Source: Lodderomyces elongisporus
Taxonomy: Eukaryota > Ascomycota > Pichiomycetes > Serinales > Debaryomycetaceae
DNA: 64,000 bases
Direction: 5' to 3'
Assembly: GCF_030384665.1 (NCBI RefSeq)
Contig: NC_083674.1
Location: forward strand, 434,001-498,000
Part shown: positions 10,903-21,510 of the stretch, piece by piece
How the letters are laid out: every line of letters starts with the position of its first letter
How positions within the stretch are numbered: the first letter of the stretch is position 1
Notes under the pieces: generated by a model
The model's database searches: none
What the model saw: only the letters and a program-made list of their open reading frames with translations
What the model was told of the DNA's origin: nothing
Translations under genes and position numbers: made by a program

Positions 10903-11641
10903 TAAACTGTTGCTAGTTTTTTATTTTTTTTAAATTTTTTCTTTTTGGTTCCTTTTCTTTGTTCAAATTAAAAAAAAAAAAGGATTGTAGAATATTGGGT
11001 ATGATGGCGACGAAAGCGTGGCTCACCCTTTTTTATTTATTATATAAAAAAAAAATGCATTTACAATTGCTTGCGAAGGTGGGAGTGGTTTAGTCAGCTA
11101 CCAGTATGATGCAATAATTTGCACCACAAACACGACCTCTTGATTCTGTCCTGCTTTTTGCCATGTTGATAGTAACATGAGGAGAAGGAGGAGGCAGAGG
11201 AGGCAGAGGAGGCAGAGGAAAAGGAGATATAGGATTCGAAATAACTCTGTTGGTTCAATAGAGAAAACAGACACAGTAATTTTTTTAATGTATTTATGAT
11301 CAACTTGCCCTTCATTCGCCTCAAGGAATGGAGCAACGTTTTTAATCTATTACTCTAAATAAGGCTTTTGATAGAAGTCACAGTATACGAGAGATAACCA
11401 TAATTTTTTTCCATAAACACATTTAATAACAAAGTTTTAACTAAACAGAGCGAGTAGTTTGTCAGATCAATAGCCAATTTGCACAACTTCTCTAATCCAT
11501 GTGCACATTTCATCAGTAGATTTCCATTGTGTTGATTACCGAGTAATGTTGTTTGCTTCCAATCAAACTTATGACGGCTAGTGAGGTGGCAGAGGAAATG
11601 AGAGAGAGAGAGAGAGAGGGAGAGAGAGAGAGGGAGAGAGG

Positions 11642-11697
<56 letters not shown>

Positions 11698-11797
11698 AAA
11701 AAAAAAATAACACACAAGGACCAGCACATTACATAGACGACGCCAAAGTATTCAAAGTAACAACCACAAGTATTTAAAGTTACCAAGAAAAGACAGA
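10903..11797. other. Divergent promoter region, glutaredoxin (-) / SED5 (+)
   Basis: The shared upstream region has a GGAGGCAGA array at about 11187-11221 and a long GA/GGA purine microsatellite ending about 100 bp before the SED5 start. No further gene is visible. Confidence 0.55.
11600..11693. repeat. (GA)n microsatellite upstream of SED5
   Basis: About 94 bp of nearly pure GA dinucleotide with GGG interruptions near 11619, 11632 and 11641. The antisense open frames across it encode only Ser-Leu repeats. Confidence 0.95.
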
Positions 11798-12922
11798 ATG
11801 TCGGTCTCTATACAGAATAGAACCATAGAGTTTCAACAATGTGTCAACACATACGAAAAGATCAATAGAAAACAACAACAACAGCAACAAGCACAACAAG
11901 CACAACATCATGGCAGTGGCAGAAAAAACAGCTCCCAACAAGTGCACCAACTTCCAAAGAAATCAGAATTTAGTCAGCAAGCAAGCCTAATAGCTAAAGA
12001 CATATCACATGTTACAGAACTATTGAGTAAACTAGCGATCTTGGCCAAGAGGAAGCCACTTTTCGATGATAAGCCTATTGAAATAGGAGAGCTTACATAT
12101 GTGATTAAGCAGGATATTTTCAAAATCGAAACTAATATTCAGAACTTGCAAAAATACATGAAGGGCGAATCTTCAATTATGGTTGACTCACAAACAACCC
12201 AATTCAGCAAAAACGTGTTAACGTTGCTCAATTCAAAAATGAAAAATGTCTCTGGTGAGTTCAAACATGTGTTGGAAGTGAGGCAAAAGAATGAATTAAT
12301 GAACAAGAGTCGTCAAGATAATTTTCTTTCTGCGGTTTCTAATAACCGTCTTAACACATCATCGCCGTTAATGATAGATGATGAGTTGGCAAGCACTGGT
12401 AGAGCATCTGATTCGCTAAGCAACTTGAATGAGAATCCTTATCTCACAACCTCAGCATCTTCTCCCTACTCTACTGCGGCACAACACCAACAGCAGCAAC
12501 AGGGCAATAAAGGTGCTTCGCCGTATGGTCTTGATAACGAAGCTGATCCTCCGCTTGTTTCACCATACGACAACTCCGATTACTTAACATTACCGGACCA
12601 GCAACAACAACAAATGCTCTTGATGGAAGAACAAAATAGTGGTCAACAATATTTACAGCTGAGGAATAGAGCAGTCGAGAGCATTGAAAGCACCATCAAC
12701 GAAGTGGGCAATTTGTTTCAGCAATTGGCCACGATGGTGAGCGAACAAGGTGAGCAAATTCAGCGGATCGATGCCAATGTTGAGGATATTAGTCTCAACA
12801 TCAATGGAGCACAACGAGAATTGTTGAAATATTATGCTCACATTACAAGCAATAGATGGTTGTTTTTAAAAATTTTTGGCGTGTTGATTGTGTTTTTCTT
12901 CCTCTGGGTGCTTGTTAGTTGA
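11798..12922 (+). CDS. SED5: Sed5, Golgi t-SNARE (syntaxin-5 family)
   Basis: This 374-residue tail-anchored protein starts MSVSIQNRTIEFQQC, the syntaxin-5 N-peptide that binds the Sly1 (SM) protein. A three-helix Habc region follows, then a Q-rich linker. The SNARE motif covers about residues 283-345 (AVESIESTINEVGNLFQQLATMV...) with its zero-layer Gln, followed by a C-terminal membrane anchor (about 350-373, WLFLKIFGVLIVFFFLWVLV). Sed5 is the Q-SNARE for ER-to-Golgi and intra-Golgi fusion. Codon 288 (12659-12661) is CTG at the edge of the SNARE motif; human STX5 has Ser at the equivalent place (YIQSRADTM), so it is read as Ser under the alternative yeast code. Poly-Gln tracts from CAA/CAG repeats lie near residues 25-32 and 225-275. 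Confidence 0.95.
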   Translation: MSVSIQNRTIEFQQCVNTYEKINRKQQQQQQAQQAQHHGSGRKNSSQQVHQLPKKSEFSQQASLIAKDISHVTELLSKLAILAKRKPLFDDKPIEIGELTYVIKQDIFKIETNIQNLQKYMKGESSIMVDSQTTQFSKNVLTLLNSKMKNVSGEFKHVLEVRQKNELMNKSRQDNFLSAVSNNRLNTSSPLMIDDELASTGRASDSLSNLNENPYLTTSASSPYSTAAQHQQQQQGNKGASPYGLDNEADPPLVSPYDNSDYLTLPDQQQQQMLLMEEQNSGQQYLQLRNRAVESIESTINEVGNLFQQLATMVSEQGEQIQRIDANVEDISLNINGAQRELLKYYAHITSNRWLFLKIFGVLIVFFFLWVLVS

Positions 12923-13693
12923 TAAGTGGGGGGTCTTTTTTTGTTTAATTTCTTATTTTTTTCATTTTTTTTTTATTTTTTTTTATTTTTTTTAACGCTT
13001 CTTTTTGAGTATTTTATTATCCATATACTAAAGAGTGTTTATCCATATAAATATAAATACAAGAAAGAAACATTTAAAAGAAGAACTACTGTTCTTATAA
13101 GATAGTATTATAATGAAATAAGTGGTGCTAATGGTAATTGTTATGTAATTGATATCAACGTATAGGTTTATTTTTATTTTTATTTTTTATTTTTTTTTTT
13201 TAAGTTTTAAGTACGGGGTTGGGTATTTAGCAAGTCGTGTATTCGGTGATAGTATTATCAAATTCTATGAGCGAGAAACTTACGTATGTGGCTCATAAAG
13301 AATCGAACACACACACACACACACACAAATATATATAAATATATATATATGTATATGTATTTTCTCTCTTTCCATTGTGAAGCTTAGTGGCTGTCGTAGT
13401 TGACTGAACTGATAAGCAACCTAAAACACTTTTTATAATCTTCTCACAAGGTCTTTCCACACTGCATTCTACGCATCTACATCCAAGACAAGATTGTTTC
13501 TCACTTTGTTTCTTTTCTTTTGATTAGGTACTAGAATAGAGACTAGTTACTTAGATACGAAAGTCATTACTTGTATACTACTTTCTTTTCTGTTTGCGAC
13601 GAGGAAGACACTAACGACTACCAATACCAGCGTTTACAAACACCAGCATTTACAAATCCAAACACATCACTAGACATTCATATTACAATTAAC
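12923..13693. other. Intergenic, SED5 terminator and SNF7 promoter
   Basis: T-rich runs lie directly after SED5 (12937-12990), with T-rich tracts near 13170-13200 and a CA then TA repeat at 13309-13350. An in-frame ATG at 13571 would extend SNF7 by 41 residues, but that stretch is not family-like. Confidence 0.55.
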
Positions 13694-14395
13694 ATGTGGG
13701 GTTATTTTTTTGGAGGCAACTCCCAGCAAAAGAAGGATTTGCCCAAGAAGGCAATCGTTGAACTTCGAGAACATATTTCCACATTAAACAAGAAGAAGAA
13801 CCACTTACAGCAACAGATGGATGACCAGGATCAAATAGCACGGAAATATGTAGCATCGAAACAGACCAATTTGGCAAAGAATGCTTTGAAACGTAAAAAG
13901 GGATACGAAACCAACTTGATCAAAGTTGAGAACCAAATAGAAACTTTGGAAACACAGTTGATTTCGATAGAAGGGGCCAATTTGAATTTGGAAACCATGA
14001 AAGCAATGAAACAAGGTGCTACAGCAATGAAACAGATCCACGGCGAGTACAACGTGGATAAAGTTGAAGAGACCATGGATGAGATTAGAGAACAAGTTGA
14101 GTTGGCCGATGAAATTTCAGATGCCATTTCCAGACCCGTTGGGAACGAATACGTTGATGAAGATGAATTGGATGAAGAATTGGCCGAGTTGGAAAGAGAG
14201 AATAAAGAAGACGAGCAACAGCAACAGACGCATAAAGTACCGAAAGTTAAGCAACCTGCACAGAGGGAACAACAACAGCAACAAGAGGAGACAGAACTAC
14301 CCTCGTTCCCAAGTGTATCCAAAGCACAACCAGTCTCGCAAGATGATGAGGATGAAGAAGCTTTGAAAGCTTTACAAGCCGAAATGGGATTATAA
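13694..14395 (+). CDS. SNF7: Snf7/Vps32, core ESCRT-III subunit
   Basis: The 233-residue product begins MWGYFFGGN, the Snf7-type amphipathic N-terminus. A basic helical hairpin follows ([20 protein letters not shown]), then [43 protein letters not shown] and the acidic [13 protein letters not shown] segment. It ends in a short helix ([13 protein letters not shown]) that fits the MIM helix recruiting Vps4. Snf7 polymerises on endosomal membranes to drive inward budding and scission. I placed the start at 13694, not at the upstream in-frame ATG at 13571, because the family begins at this Met and its amphipathic N-terminus matters. Gln/Glu-rich linker residues near 180-205 are a local expansion. 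Confidence 0.95.
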   Translation: MWGYFFGGNSQQKKDLPKKAIVELREHISTLNKKKNHLQQQMDDQDQIARKYVASKQTNLAKNALKRKKGYETNLIKVENQIETLETQLISIEGANLNLETMKAMKQGATAMKQIHGEYNVDKVEETMDEIREQVELADEISDAISRPVGNEYVDEDELDEELAELERENKEDEQQQQTHKVPKVKQPAQREQQQQQEETELPSFPSVSKAQPVSQDDEDEEALKALQAEMGL

Positions 14396-14959
14396 TGAGA
14401 AATGCGTGAGAGTGAAAGATGGAGAGTATCGAAGTGATTTTTTTAGACGAATCAATAAGCAGATAGGCAGATAAGCAAATGTGTATGTTTACGTGCCTTT
14501 TGTTAATCGTTGTTGTTATTTCACATATTCAGTTCAATAGTTTTTTTTTTTCAATATACACAACTTTACAAATAGTATTGAGGAAATAAATAGTATTATG
14601 ATGATGTTTATAGACTATTCCCGATATTCGGCTAGCAAAAAATTTTGGAGATCAAGTTCGCTTTCTTTTTGTAGAAAATGGTCGTCTTCAACTGAATTTT
14701 TGTAATTAAACTAGATACAAACTAAGAGTAGAGGTATGTCAGGAAAGAGAAGGTATTTCACTGATAGATGCAATCTATGGCTTATCACTATATCCGATAT
14801 GTTTAGTCACAAAGGACTTTGTCTTCTGTCCAAAAAAAAATATAGTCGGCATGCTTTATAGGTGATGACCGTATTCATATCTAAAGAGATCGCAAGACAC
14901 AAAGAAATTTTTAGAGGCGAAAAAAAAAAGAAAAAAAAAAAACTTTTTCTGCCTTTCTT

Positions 14960-15002
<43 letters not shown>

Positions 15003-15228
15003 TTTTATTTTTTTTTATATATATTTTTTGAAATAGAAAAGGAAAAAGAAAAAAAAAATTGTATGAGAGGGAATGTACACAATAGAAACAAACATTTCAT
15101 CATCTCTTCGTCTTTTTTCCCAACCAGTTCATTTATCATTCTCTTTCATTTATTTATTAAATATTTTCATTTTTTTTTTTTGGATTTAGAATATAATCAA
15201 CCACATCTTTAATTCTCAAAAGTCAAAG
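14396..15228. other. Intergenic, SNF7 3' flank and RPO41 promoter
   Basis: AT-rich, with a pure TA run at about 14966-14999 followed by T runs and a purine tract at 15038-15058. No gene is seen. Confidence 0.55.
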
Positions 15229-18200
15229 ATGTACCTGGTAAAGAGATCAATACTACGGAACGGGTTGAAATGCAGGTGGCAACAACATCAACAACAGCAG
15301 CAGCACCAGCAGCAGCAGATTTGCGGGTTGAAGTTTAGTGCAACTGCGACATCTGCAGCAGCAGCAGCAGCAGCTTCAGTAATACAACCACCATCCATCA
15401 CGCCATTACACCAGCAATTTTTGAACCCATTAAGGGACAGCAAGGTGGATACCGAGAAAGTGCGATCGACGCTAAGAAACCATCGGATTGCCACTACATC
15501 TTTCCAAAATTTGAATCCCCAACTTTATAGATTACCCGAGAATGAGAAAGGAGAGAGTGATTTTTTCACTTCGACCAAGGATGATATCCACAGACACCCT
15601 TTCCAAAGAGAAACAGATTATTTAAAGGGGATGTTAGTGTCATTTTCAAATGAACAGTTTTATGAACAATCTTTCCGGATTCTAAAGTCATTGGCAAAAT
15701 TGGTTAATGCAGAGGAACTTACCCAAATAGCCAACAGCTCTTTGCAACTGATTGCGAATGAATCATCTGTGACATTTGAAAAATTGGAGAAAATTGCCAA
15801 GGATATGCAAAAGCAATGTGACTTCAAGCCAGACCAAAGAACGCAAGCCGTGTTTCTTGGAAAATTACTAGCTGAGAACAAAAATCCAGATAAATTTTTG
15901 AATAAATTGGATGAGTCAAAATCGATCAGATCCGTTTTGGAGAACTCAGACGTTATTGGTGCCGACAATATGTACAAGGTTTTTGACTCTGAAGTTATCA
16001 ATCAATCATGTGTGCCTCAAGAGCTTGTTGAGGTTTACAAGCAATACAAACTACAGAAGGAGAGTGGCAGTGTTGCCGAGGACACTGTTAAGTTGCAATC
16101 AAAGGAGTCGATTGATATGTTGAAGAAACGCAATGTTGCAGAGTTGGATGCTGTTGACTCATTTGGAATGCAAGTTGTTAGACACTCTTTACTAGGATTA
16201 GATCCGGACCCTAGTGCAGCATTACTCTTTGCCAAGGAGGTTGAAAAGATTGTTGAGGATTTGGATGAGGATGTGAAAAGCGAGATTAATTCGGGTAAAC
16301 TTGATTACTACGAAATTTACAACAAGTTGGAGACAGCTGAACAGAAAAAACAATTCAATAGGGCACTTGACGAGTTCAATCATGACAGACAGAGACAAAT
16401 TGAGGTTAGAGGAATGGAAGGTGCGAGAGAAAAATGGAAGCACGACTTTGAAGAGGCTACCAAGCGTGGGGACTTGAACATGAGCAAAGGTCTTAACGCA
16501 AAATGTTACGAATGGTTTCAAGAGTTGATGCCTTTGATTAAACGTGAACAAGACTTGTGTCGTGATTTGATCAATGGTGACAAGAGTGCAAAACAAGGTT
16601 CAACCGAAGATGCCAGAGAGCGTGCATTATACGCACCCTATTTGATTCAAGTTCCAGCCGAGAGAGCAGCAGTTATTACTATTTTGGACGTTTTAAGGCA
16701 ACACGCAGCCAATACTTCAAACAAAGGGATGAGGATAAGTCAAACAATGGCTGGAGTTGGAAAGAGTTTTGAAGCAGAGAGTAAAGTGTCTAAATTGGCC
16801 AAGAAGGATGCGAAATTATTTGCGAGTAAGAAGTTTGCCGGCTCAACACAATTGCAGAGAGTGATTAGAAAATCTTTGGAAAAACAGGATGACAAAGGTT
16901 TGGTTTGGGATCCGCTGATACGTTCCAAGATAGGAGGTGTTCTTCTTTCTTTCCTTATGTCATCCGCCAAGGTAAAAGTTACTCGCGATGTTGACGGAAA
17001 GAAAGAAAGCGCAATTCATCCTGCCTTCTTCCATTCGGTGACCGTGAATTCAGGAAGCAAGTCTGGTATGTTCAATATTCATTCTGAAGTAAGAAAAGTT
17101 TTGAGTGGTAATCAATTCTCAGATACTATTATGCCTCAATCTATGCCTATGTTGGTTGAGCCTAAGCCATGGAGCTCCTACTATGGAGGTGGGTCATTGT
17201 ACTCTGAGGAAAGTTTGATCAGATTAAAAGAGTCACCGGAAACTTCAGCATATGTCAAAGCCGCAGCAAAGAGGGGAAATTTGACCGAAGTGTTTGATGG
17301 TTTGAATGTATTGGGATCTACTCCTTGGACCATGAATAGAAAAATTTTTGATGTTGTATCACATTACTGGAATACTGGCGAAGAATATCTTACAATCCCA
17401 CCGGTTTCAGACCAAGCAAACTTACCTGCGAGACCAGAAACCATGGACCCAAGACAGATATTTGAGTATGATAAAGCTTTCAACAAGGCAGCAAGAGAGT
17501 TTGCTTCAAATAGATCAAGGAGGTGTGATTACAACTACAAGTTGGAGATTGCACGTGCATATTTGGGTGAAAAACTTTACTTTCCATGTAATCTTGATTT
17601 TAGAGGAAGAGCGTATCCAATTACACCTTTCCTTAACCACTTGGGAGGTGATATAACAAGATCATTATTTTTATTTTGGGATGGTAAGGAATTAGGAAAA
17701 AGAGGCTTGGAGTGGTTGAAAGTTCAACTTGCCAATGTTTACGGTATTGATAAGGCACCACTTTCGGAAAGAATTCAATTTGTTGAAGAGAGATTAGAGG
17801 ATGCAATCAAATCTGCCGAGGACCCATATAACAACAAATGGTGGACCAAAGCTGAGAAGCCATGGCAGGCATTAAGTGTTTGCTTTGAGCTTGCAGAGGC
17901 CTACAAGTTGGAAGATCCCACAAAATTTGTCTCGCATTTACCAGTGCATCAGGATGGTACATGTAATGGTCTTCAACATTATGCTGCATTGGGTGGTGAC
18001 GTTGAAGGTGCTACACAAGTCAATATGATGCCACGAGATAGGCCGCAAGATGTTTACACTTTTGTTGCCAACTTGGTTGAAGAGAGGTTACGCGTAGCAG
18101 CAGCAGAGGGAAATGAGCATGCCAAGTTTTTGCAAGGTAAGATTAAGCGTAAAGTTGTTAAGCAAACAGTGATGACCAACGTTTATGGTGTGACATACGT

Positions 18201-19161
18201 TGGTGCATTACAACAAATTAAGAAGCAAATCTTGCAATACTTTGATGAAGGAGAGGATGTTGCACCAAAACTTAATTACTTGACTGTGCTTGTGTTTGCT
18301 TCCATTAGAGAGCTTTTTGAAAATGCCCATTTAATTCAAGATTGGTTGGCTGAGGCTGCTCGTAGAATCAGTCGATCAGTATCAATCGACTACAGTGACG
18401 ACAACACTAATGGAAGAGAAATTCACTCCTCATCGGTTATTTGGACGTCACCATTGGGTTTGCCATGTGTACAACCATATAGACACAAGAAGCTGATTGC
18501 AGTCAAGACACTTGTCCAAGATATTTCTGTAACAACTCCTACAGGTGTCACTAGTGTCGACTCGAGGAAGCAAGTTGCCGGGTTTCCACCAAACTTTATC
18601 CATTCGTTGGATGCATCGCACATGTTGATGACTGCGAGCGCTTGTGGTAGACATGGTCTTCATTTTGCATCTGTTCATGACTCATTCTGGACCCATGCAT
18701 CGGATGTCGACACTATGAACACTCTTTTGAGACAAGAATTTGTCAAGTTACATTCTAGAAACTTAGTTGAAGAGTTAAAAGACGAGTTTATGGAGAGATA
18801 CCAAAATACATATTACTTTGTTGATATTCCGACAAATACTGAAGCTGCACACAAAATCAGAACCCTTAGGAAACAATGGGCGCTTGAATTGAAGAGGGCA
18901 GTGAAGATATCAGACGAGCTTTATATGGAACGTAAGAGATTAGAGTTGCTCAACTCTAGTAATCCAGATGAGGTCAAGGCAGGCGAGGAAATGGTAACGA
19001 CGATATCATTGGCCAACGAATATGACGTGGAAAGTATGAGGGCACCGAAAAAAGGACACAACACCACGCCTGTGTTGAGTCCTTTGAAATTCCCCGATGT
19101 ACCAAAGAAAGGTGATTACAATGTTGCCAGTGTCGAGGACTCCCTTTACTTCTTTTCCTAA
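15229..19161 (+). CDS. RPO41: Mitochondrial RNA polymerase Rpo41 (T7-type, single subunit)
   Basis: The 1310 residues begin with an Arg-rich presequence broken by CAG/CAA-encoded Gln and GCA-encoded Ala runs (residues about 18-50). A helical N-terminal extension follows, then the phage T7-like polymerase. Catalytic landmarks are visible: the metal-binding Asp in VHQDGTCNGLQHYAALG (D909), the K978/Y986 pair of the O-helix (VKQTVMTNVYG) and the second metal Asp in SVHDSFWTHA (D1151). DFRGRAYP is also present. The K-to-Y spacing of 8 equals that of T7 polymerase. It transcribes the mitochondrial genome and primes its replication, with Mtf1 as partner in yeasts. The C-terminus carries an extra ~70-residue tail. 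All catalytic residues are intact. Confidence 0.97.
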   Translation: MYLVKRSILRNGLKCRWQQHQQQQQHQQQQICGLKFSATATSAAAAAAASVIQPPSITPLHQQFLNPLRDSKVDTEKVRSTLRNHRIATTSFQNLNPQLYRLPENEKGESDFFTSTKDDIHRHPFQRETDYLKGMLVSFSNEQFYEQSFRILKSLAKLVNAEELTQIANSSLQLIANESSVTFEKLEKIAKDMQKQCDFKPDQRTQAVFLGKLLAENKNPDKFLNKLDESKSIRSVLENSDVIGADNMYKVFDSEVINQSCVPQELVEVYKQYKLQKESGSVAEDTVKLQSKESIDMLKKRNVAELDAVDSFGMQVVRHSLLGLDPDPSAALLFAKEVEKIVEDLDEDVKSEINSGKLDYYEIYNKLETAEQKKQFNRALDEFNHDRQRQIEVRGMEGAREKWKHDFEEATKRGDLNMSKGLNAKCYEWFQELMPLIKREQDLCRDLINGDKSAKQGSTEDARERALYAPYLIQVPAERAAVITILDVLRQHAANTSNKGMRISQTMAGVGKSFEAESKVSKLAKKDAKLFASKKFAGSTQLQRVIRKSLEKQDDKGLVWDPLIRSKIGGVLLSFLMSSAKVKVTRDVDGKKESAIHPAFFHSVTVNSGSKSGMFNIHSEVRKVLSGNQFSDTIMPQSMPMLVEPKPWSSYYGGGSLYSEESLIRLKESPETSAYVKAAAKRGNLTEVFDGLNVLGSTPWTMNRKIFDVVSHYWNTGEEYLTIPPVSDQANLPARPETMDPRQIFEYDKAFNKAAREFASNRSRRCDYNYKLEIARAYLGEKLYFPCNLDFRGRAYPITPFLNHLGGDITRSLFLFWDGKELGKRGLEWLKVQLANVYGIDKAPLSERIQFVEERLEDAIKSAEDPYNNKWWTKAEKPWQALSVCFELAEAYKLEDPTKFVSHLPVHQDGTCNGLQHYAALGGDVEGATQVNMMPRDRPQDVYTFVANLVEERLRVAAAEGNEHAKFLQGKIKRKVVKQTVMTNVYGVTYVGALQQIKKQILQYFDEGEDVAPKLNYLTVLVFASIRELFENAHLIQDWLAEAARRISRSVSIDYSDDNTNGREIHSSSVIWTSPLGLPCVQPYRHKKLIAVKTLVQDISVTTPTGVTSVDSRKQVAGFPPNFIHSLDASHMLMTASACGRHGLHFASVHDSFWTHASDVDTMNTLLRQEFVKLHSRNLVEELKDEFMERYQNTYYFVDIPTNTEAAHKIRTLRKQWALELKRAVKISDELYMERKRLELLNSSNPDEVKAGEEMVTTISLANEYDVESMRAPKKGHNTTPVLSPLKFPDVPKKGDYNVASVEDSLYFFS

Positions 19162-19635
19162 TTGAAGGGAATGACAAAAAAAAAAACAATAGACGAAGGA
19201 TAAGATTAAGGAAAGCAAAAGCAAAAAGAAAAAGGAAAAGAAGAAAAAACATGGACAACCAAATTATCCAGAATGCATATCGACCCTAGCATCTAACAAG
19301 ATGTTCGATTTGCTGTTTACAACATACATTTCAATCTTCTTTTCATTTCTTAAATTTTTTTTTCTATTTCTCAATATTATTCTTCTTTCTTTTTTGCTTT
19401 CTATATTTCCATTATTGTATATTTAGGTTTCATTTCTGTATAACATTCAAGCTGTACATAGTTTCAAACAAATAAAAGTTTTTTCTTTCATACATACATA
19501 TACATATACATGTATTTAAATGGGAAATATTAATGTTGCCAATGAAATATATTGCATCATCTTATCTATAAATCTATAATTAATTGCAAAATATTTTCAA
19601 CATGATCGATGTTTATATTTTTAGACAACAATGGC
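19162..19635. other. Convergent intergenic, RPO41 / DLD1
   Basis: Purine-rich just after RPO41, then T-rich and AT-rich toward the DLD1 stop. No gene is seen. Confidence 0.5.
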
Positions 19636-21510
19636 TTAATGCATGCAATTTTCTGGGTGAACATGGCCCAGCAATTGCTCGTCTAAATCATCTTCGGGAT
19701 CAATCATGAATATTTTATCGGGATTCAAGATCCTTTTAGGATCAAGTGCTAACTTTAATTTCCTTTCTGCATCCACCGTTGAGTCTCCAAATTCCATTGG
19801 TAAATACTTTCTTTTACCTACACCTACACCATGCTCACCAGTGCAGGTACCCTCGAGATCCAATGCACGCTTTACCATTCGATCCACTACAGTTTGCACT
19901 TTGTGGTAATCAGGTGAATTGTATAGAATCATAGTATGGCAATTACCATCACCGATATGTCCCATAACAGCGAACCGGTCTTTAAAACCCAGTTCTTCTA
20001 AATCCTTGTTAGTCTCACTTATGACTTGTGCAAGTTTCGAGATTGGCACAGCAATATCAGTACCCCATCCTTGAACATCTGTTTTGTCTGGTAAAACCTT
20101 TTTGCCATACTCGAATGTAGACCAGAACCCGTTGCGTCTGGCTGACCATAATTCTTGGTTCTCTTCATCATTTACACTCTTGCGAAAATCAAGCATGTTA
20201 TGTTGTTGTCCAATCTGCTTGATTATACTAATTTGGGTATCAATGATGCTTTTTGTAGGACCACCAAATTTGAAAAACAAAGTGGGACTCTCTATTAATT
20301 TACTTGATTTCCCAGCTTCAGTGATAGCAGTCTTTGTAGTCTTTGATGGTATGGTGGAGGTAGTCTCGTTGACGTACGCCACCGTCTTTTCATCCAAGAT
20401 CTCCATTGCATTAGGTTGAATCCCTGAAGCAATCACTGATGACGCCATTGACGCAGCATCAGTTAACGTAGGAAAAGAGGCAACTGCGACCAATTCCAAT
20501 TTTGGCTTGACGTGAAGTTTTAATGTGATCTCCGTCACCAAGCCTAAAGTGCCCTCACTTCCGATAAACAAATGGGTCATATCGTAACCTGCACTTGATT
20601 TTCTTGGTCTTTGCTTAGTCTTGACTATTGTCCCATCTGCTAGGACAACGGTGAGGTTAATGACATTCTCTTTCATTGTGCCGTATTTGAAAGCATTTGT
20701 TCCTGAACAACTGGTACCCACCATTCCACCAATATTGGCACCAGGACCAGGGTCAGGCGCAAACATCAAATGCGAGCCGTTTGACGAACTACTTAGAAAC
20801 GAATTTAGCTCTTGCCATCCCACACCTGGCTGGACAACGATGTCTAAATCTTCAGGATGGAATTGTAAGATTTTGGTCATATTCTCGAAGGAAATGGAAA
20901 TACTATACGGACCTCGAGTATGTATATTTTGTCCTTCAATTGAAGTTAGTCCCGAATTGGCAACAATGGGTATACTGTATTCATTTGCAATTTCTAATAA
21001 TTGAGATACTTCCTGCGTTGACCTTGGTTTGAGTATGGCGCTAGGTCTTTGACGCCTAGGGTTTGGTGGATGATGAGTTGCAAATGGGAAATCAGCATAT
21101 GAATTGAGAAGATCCTCATTTTTCAGGACATTGTCTTTACCAATTATAAAAGCCATTTGCTCTAAACCTTTTGCAAACTCCTCAGCATTTGCATATCGAG
21201 GCGAGGTCAAGTCAGAAATTGGGGCTGTCGACCGCCTTGTAAATAATTGTAGTGCCTTTGCAGGTCCAAGCTTTGAAGAATCCTCATCAGTGCTAGGAAG
21301 CAGAAACCCCGACACAAAAGATTTGATTCCAAATCCAAGCACTAAAAAGCCGGCTGCAAATCCACACAATTGCCAGCGTGTTAAACTTGTTCTTTTGCTC
21401 TTTTGTAAAATGGTGGTATTGGAGTGGACTCGCCGAAAACAAGTTTGAATGGATTGACGAGTTCGACGAGTCTGATGATGATGCGTCGACCTTCTCACCA
21501 TACACAACAT
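19636..21510 (-). CDS. DLD1: D-lactate:cytochrome c oxidoreductase (mitochondrial FAD enzyme)
   Basis: The 624-residue flavoprotein is of the FAD-binding type 4 (PCMH) family. It shows DLDIVVQPGVGWQELN, FAPDPGPGANIGGMVGTSCSGTNAFKYGT, IGSEGTLGLVTEITLKL and the C-terminal GHIGDGNCHTMIL and GEHGVGVGKRKYL blocks typical of yeast Dld1. It oxidises D-lactate to pyruvate and passes electrons to cytochrome c at the inner mitochondrial membrane. The N-terminus is basic (RRSTHHHQTRRTRQS), followed by one membrane segment (about residues 45-65, LCGFAAGFLVLGFGIKSF), as expected for an intermembrane-space protein sorted by a stop-transfer signal. The open frame extends upstream to an ATG at 21600, but that adds a Phe/Leu-rich non-targeting stretch, so I prefer the Met at 21510. 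Confidence 0.92.
   Translation of the reverse strand: MLCMVRRSTHHHQTRRTRQSIQTCFRRVHSNTTILQKSKRTSLTRWQLCGFAAGFLVLGFGIKSFVSGFLLPSTDEDSSKLGPAKALQLFTRRSTAPISDLTSPRYANAEEFAKGLEQMAFIIGKDNVLKNEDLLNSYADFPFATHHPPNPRRQRPSAILKPRSTQEVSQLLEIANEYSIPIVANSGLTSIEGQNIHTRGPYSISISFENMTKILQFHPEDLDIVVQPGVGWQELNSFLSSSSNGSHLMFAPDPGPGANIGGMVGTSCSGTNAFKYGTMKENVINLTVVLADGTIVKTKQRPRKSSAGYDMTHLFIGSEGTLGLVTEITLKLHVKPKLELVAVASFPTLTDAASMASSVIASGIQPNAMEILDEKTVAYVNETTSTIPSKTTKTAITEAGKSSKLIESPTLFFKFGGPTKSIIDTQISIIKQIGQQHNMLDFRKSVNDEENQELWSARRNGFWSTFEYGKKVLPDKTDVQGWGTDIAVPISKLAQVISETNKDLEELGFKDRFAVMGHIGDGNCHTMILYNSPDYHKVQTVVDRMVKRALDLEGTCTGEHGVGVGKRKYLPMEFGDSTVDAERKLKLALDPKRILNPDKIFMIDPEDDLDEQLLGHVHPENCMH

Noticed and set aside
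11355..11786. ORFs with long Ser-Leu or Glu-Arg repeats
   Set aside because: Pure translation of the (GA)n microsatellite.
13831..14322. 163-codon antisense ORF inside SNF7
   Set aside because: Shadow frame of a well-supported gene with Ser/Cys bias from the coding strand.
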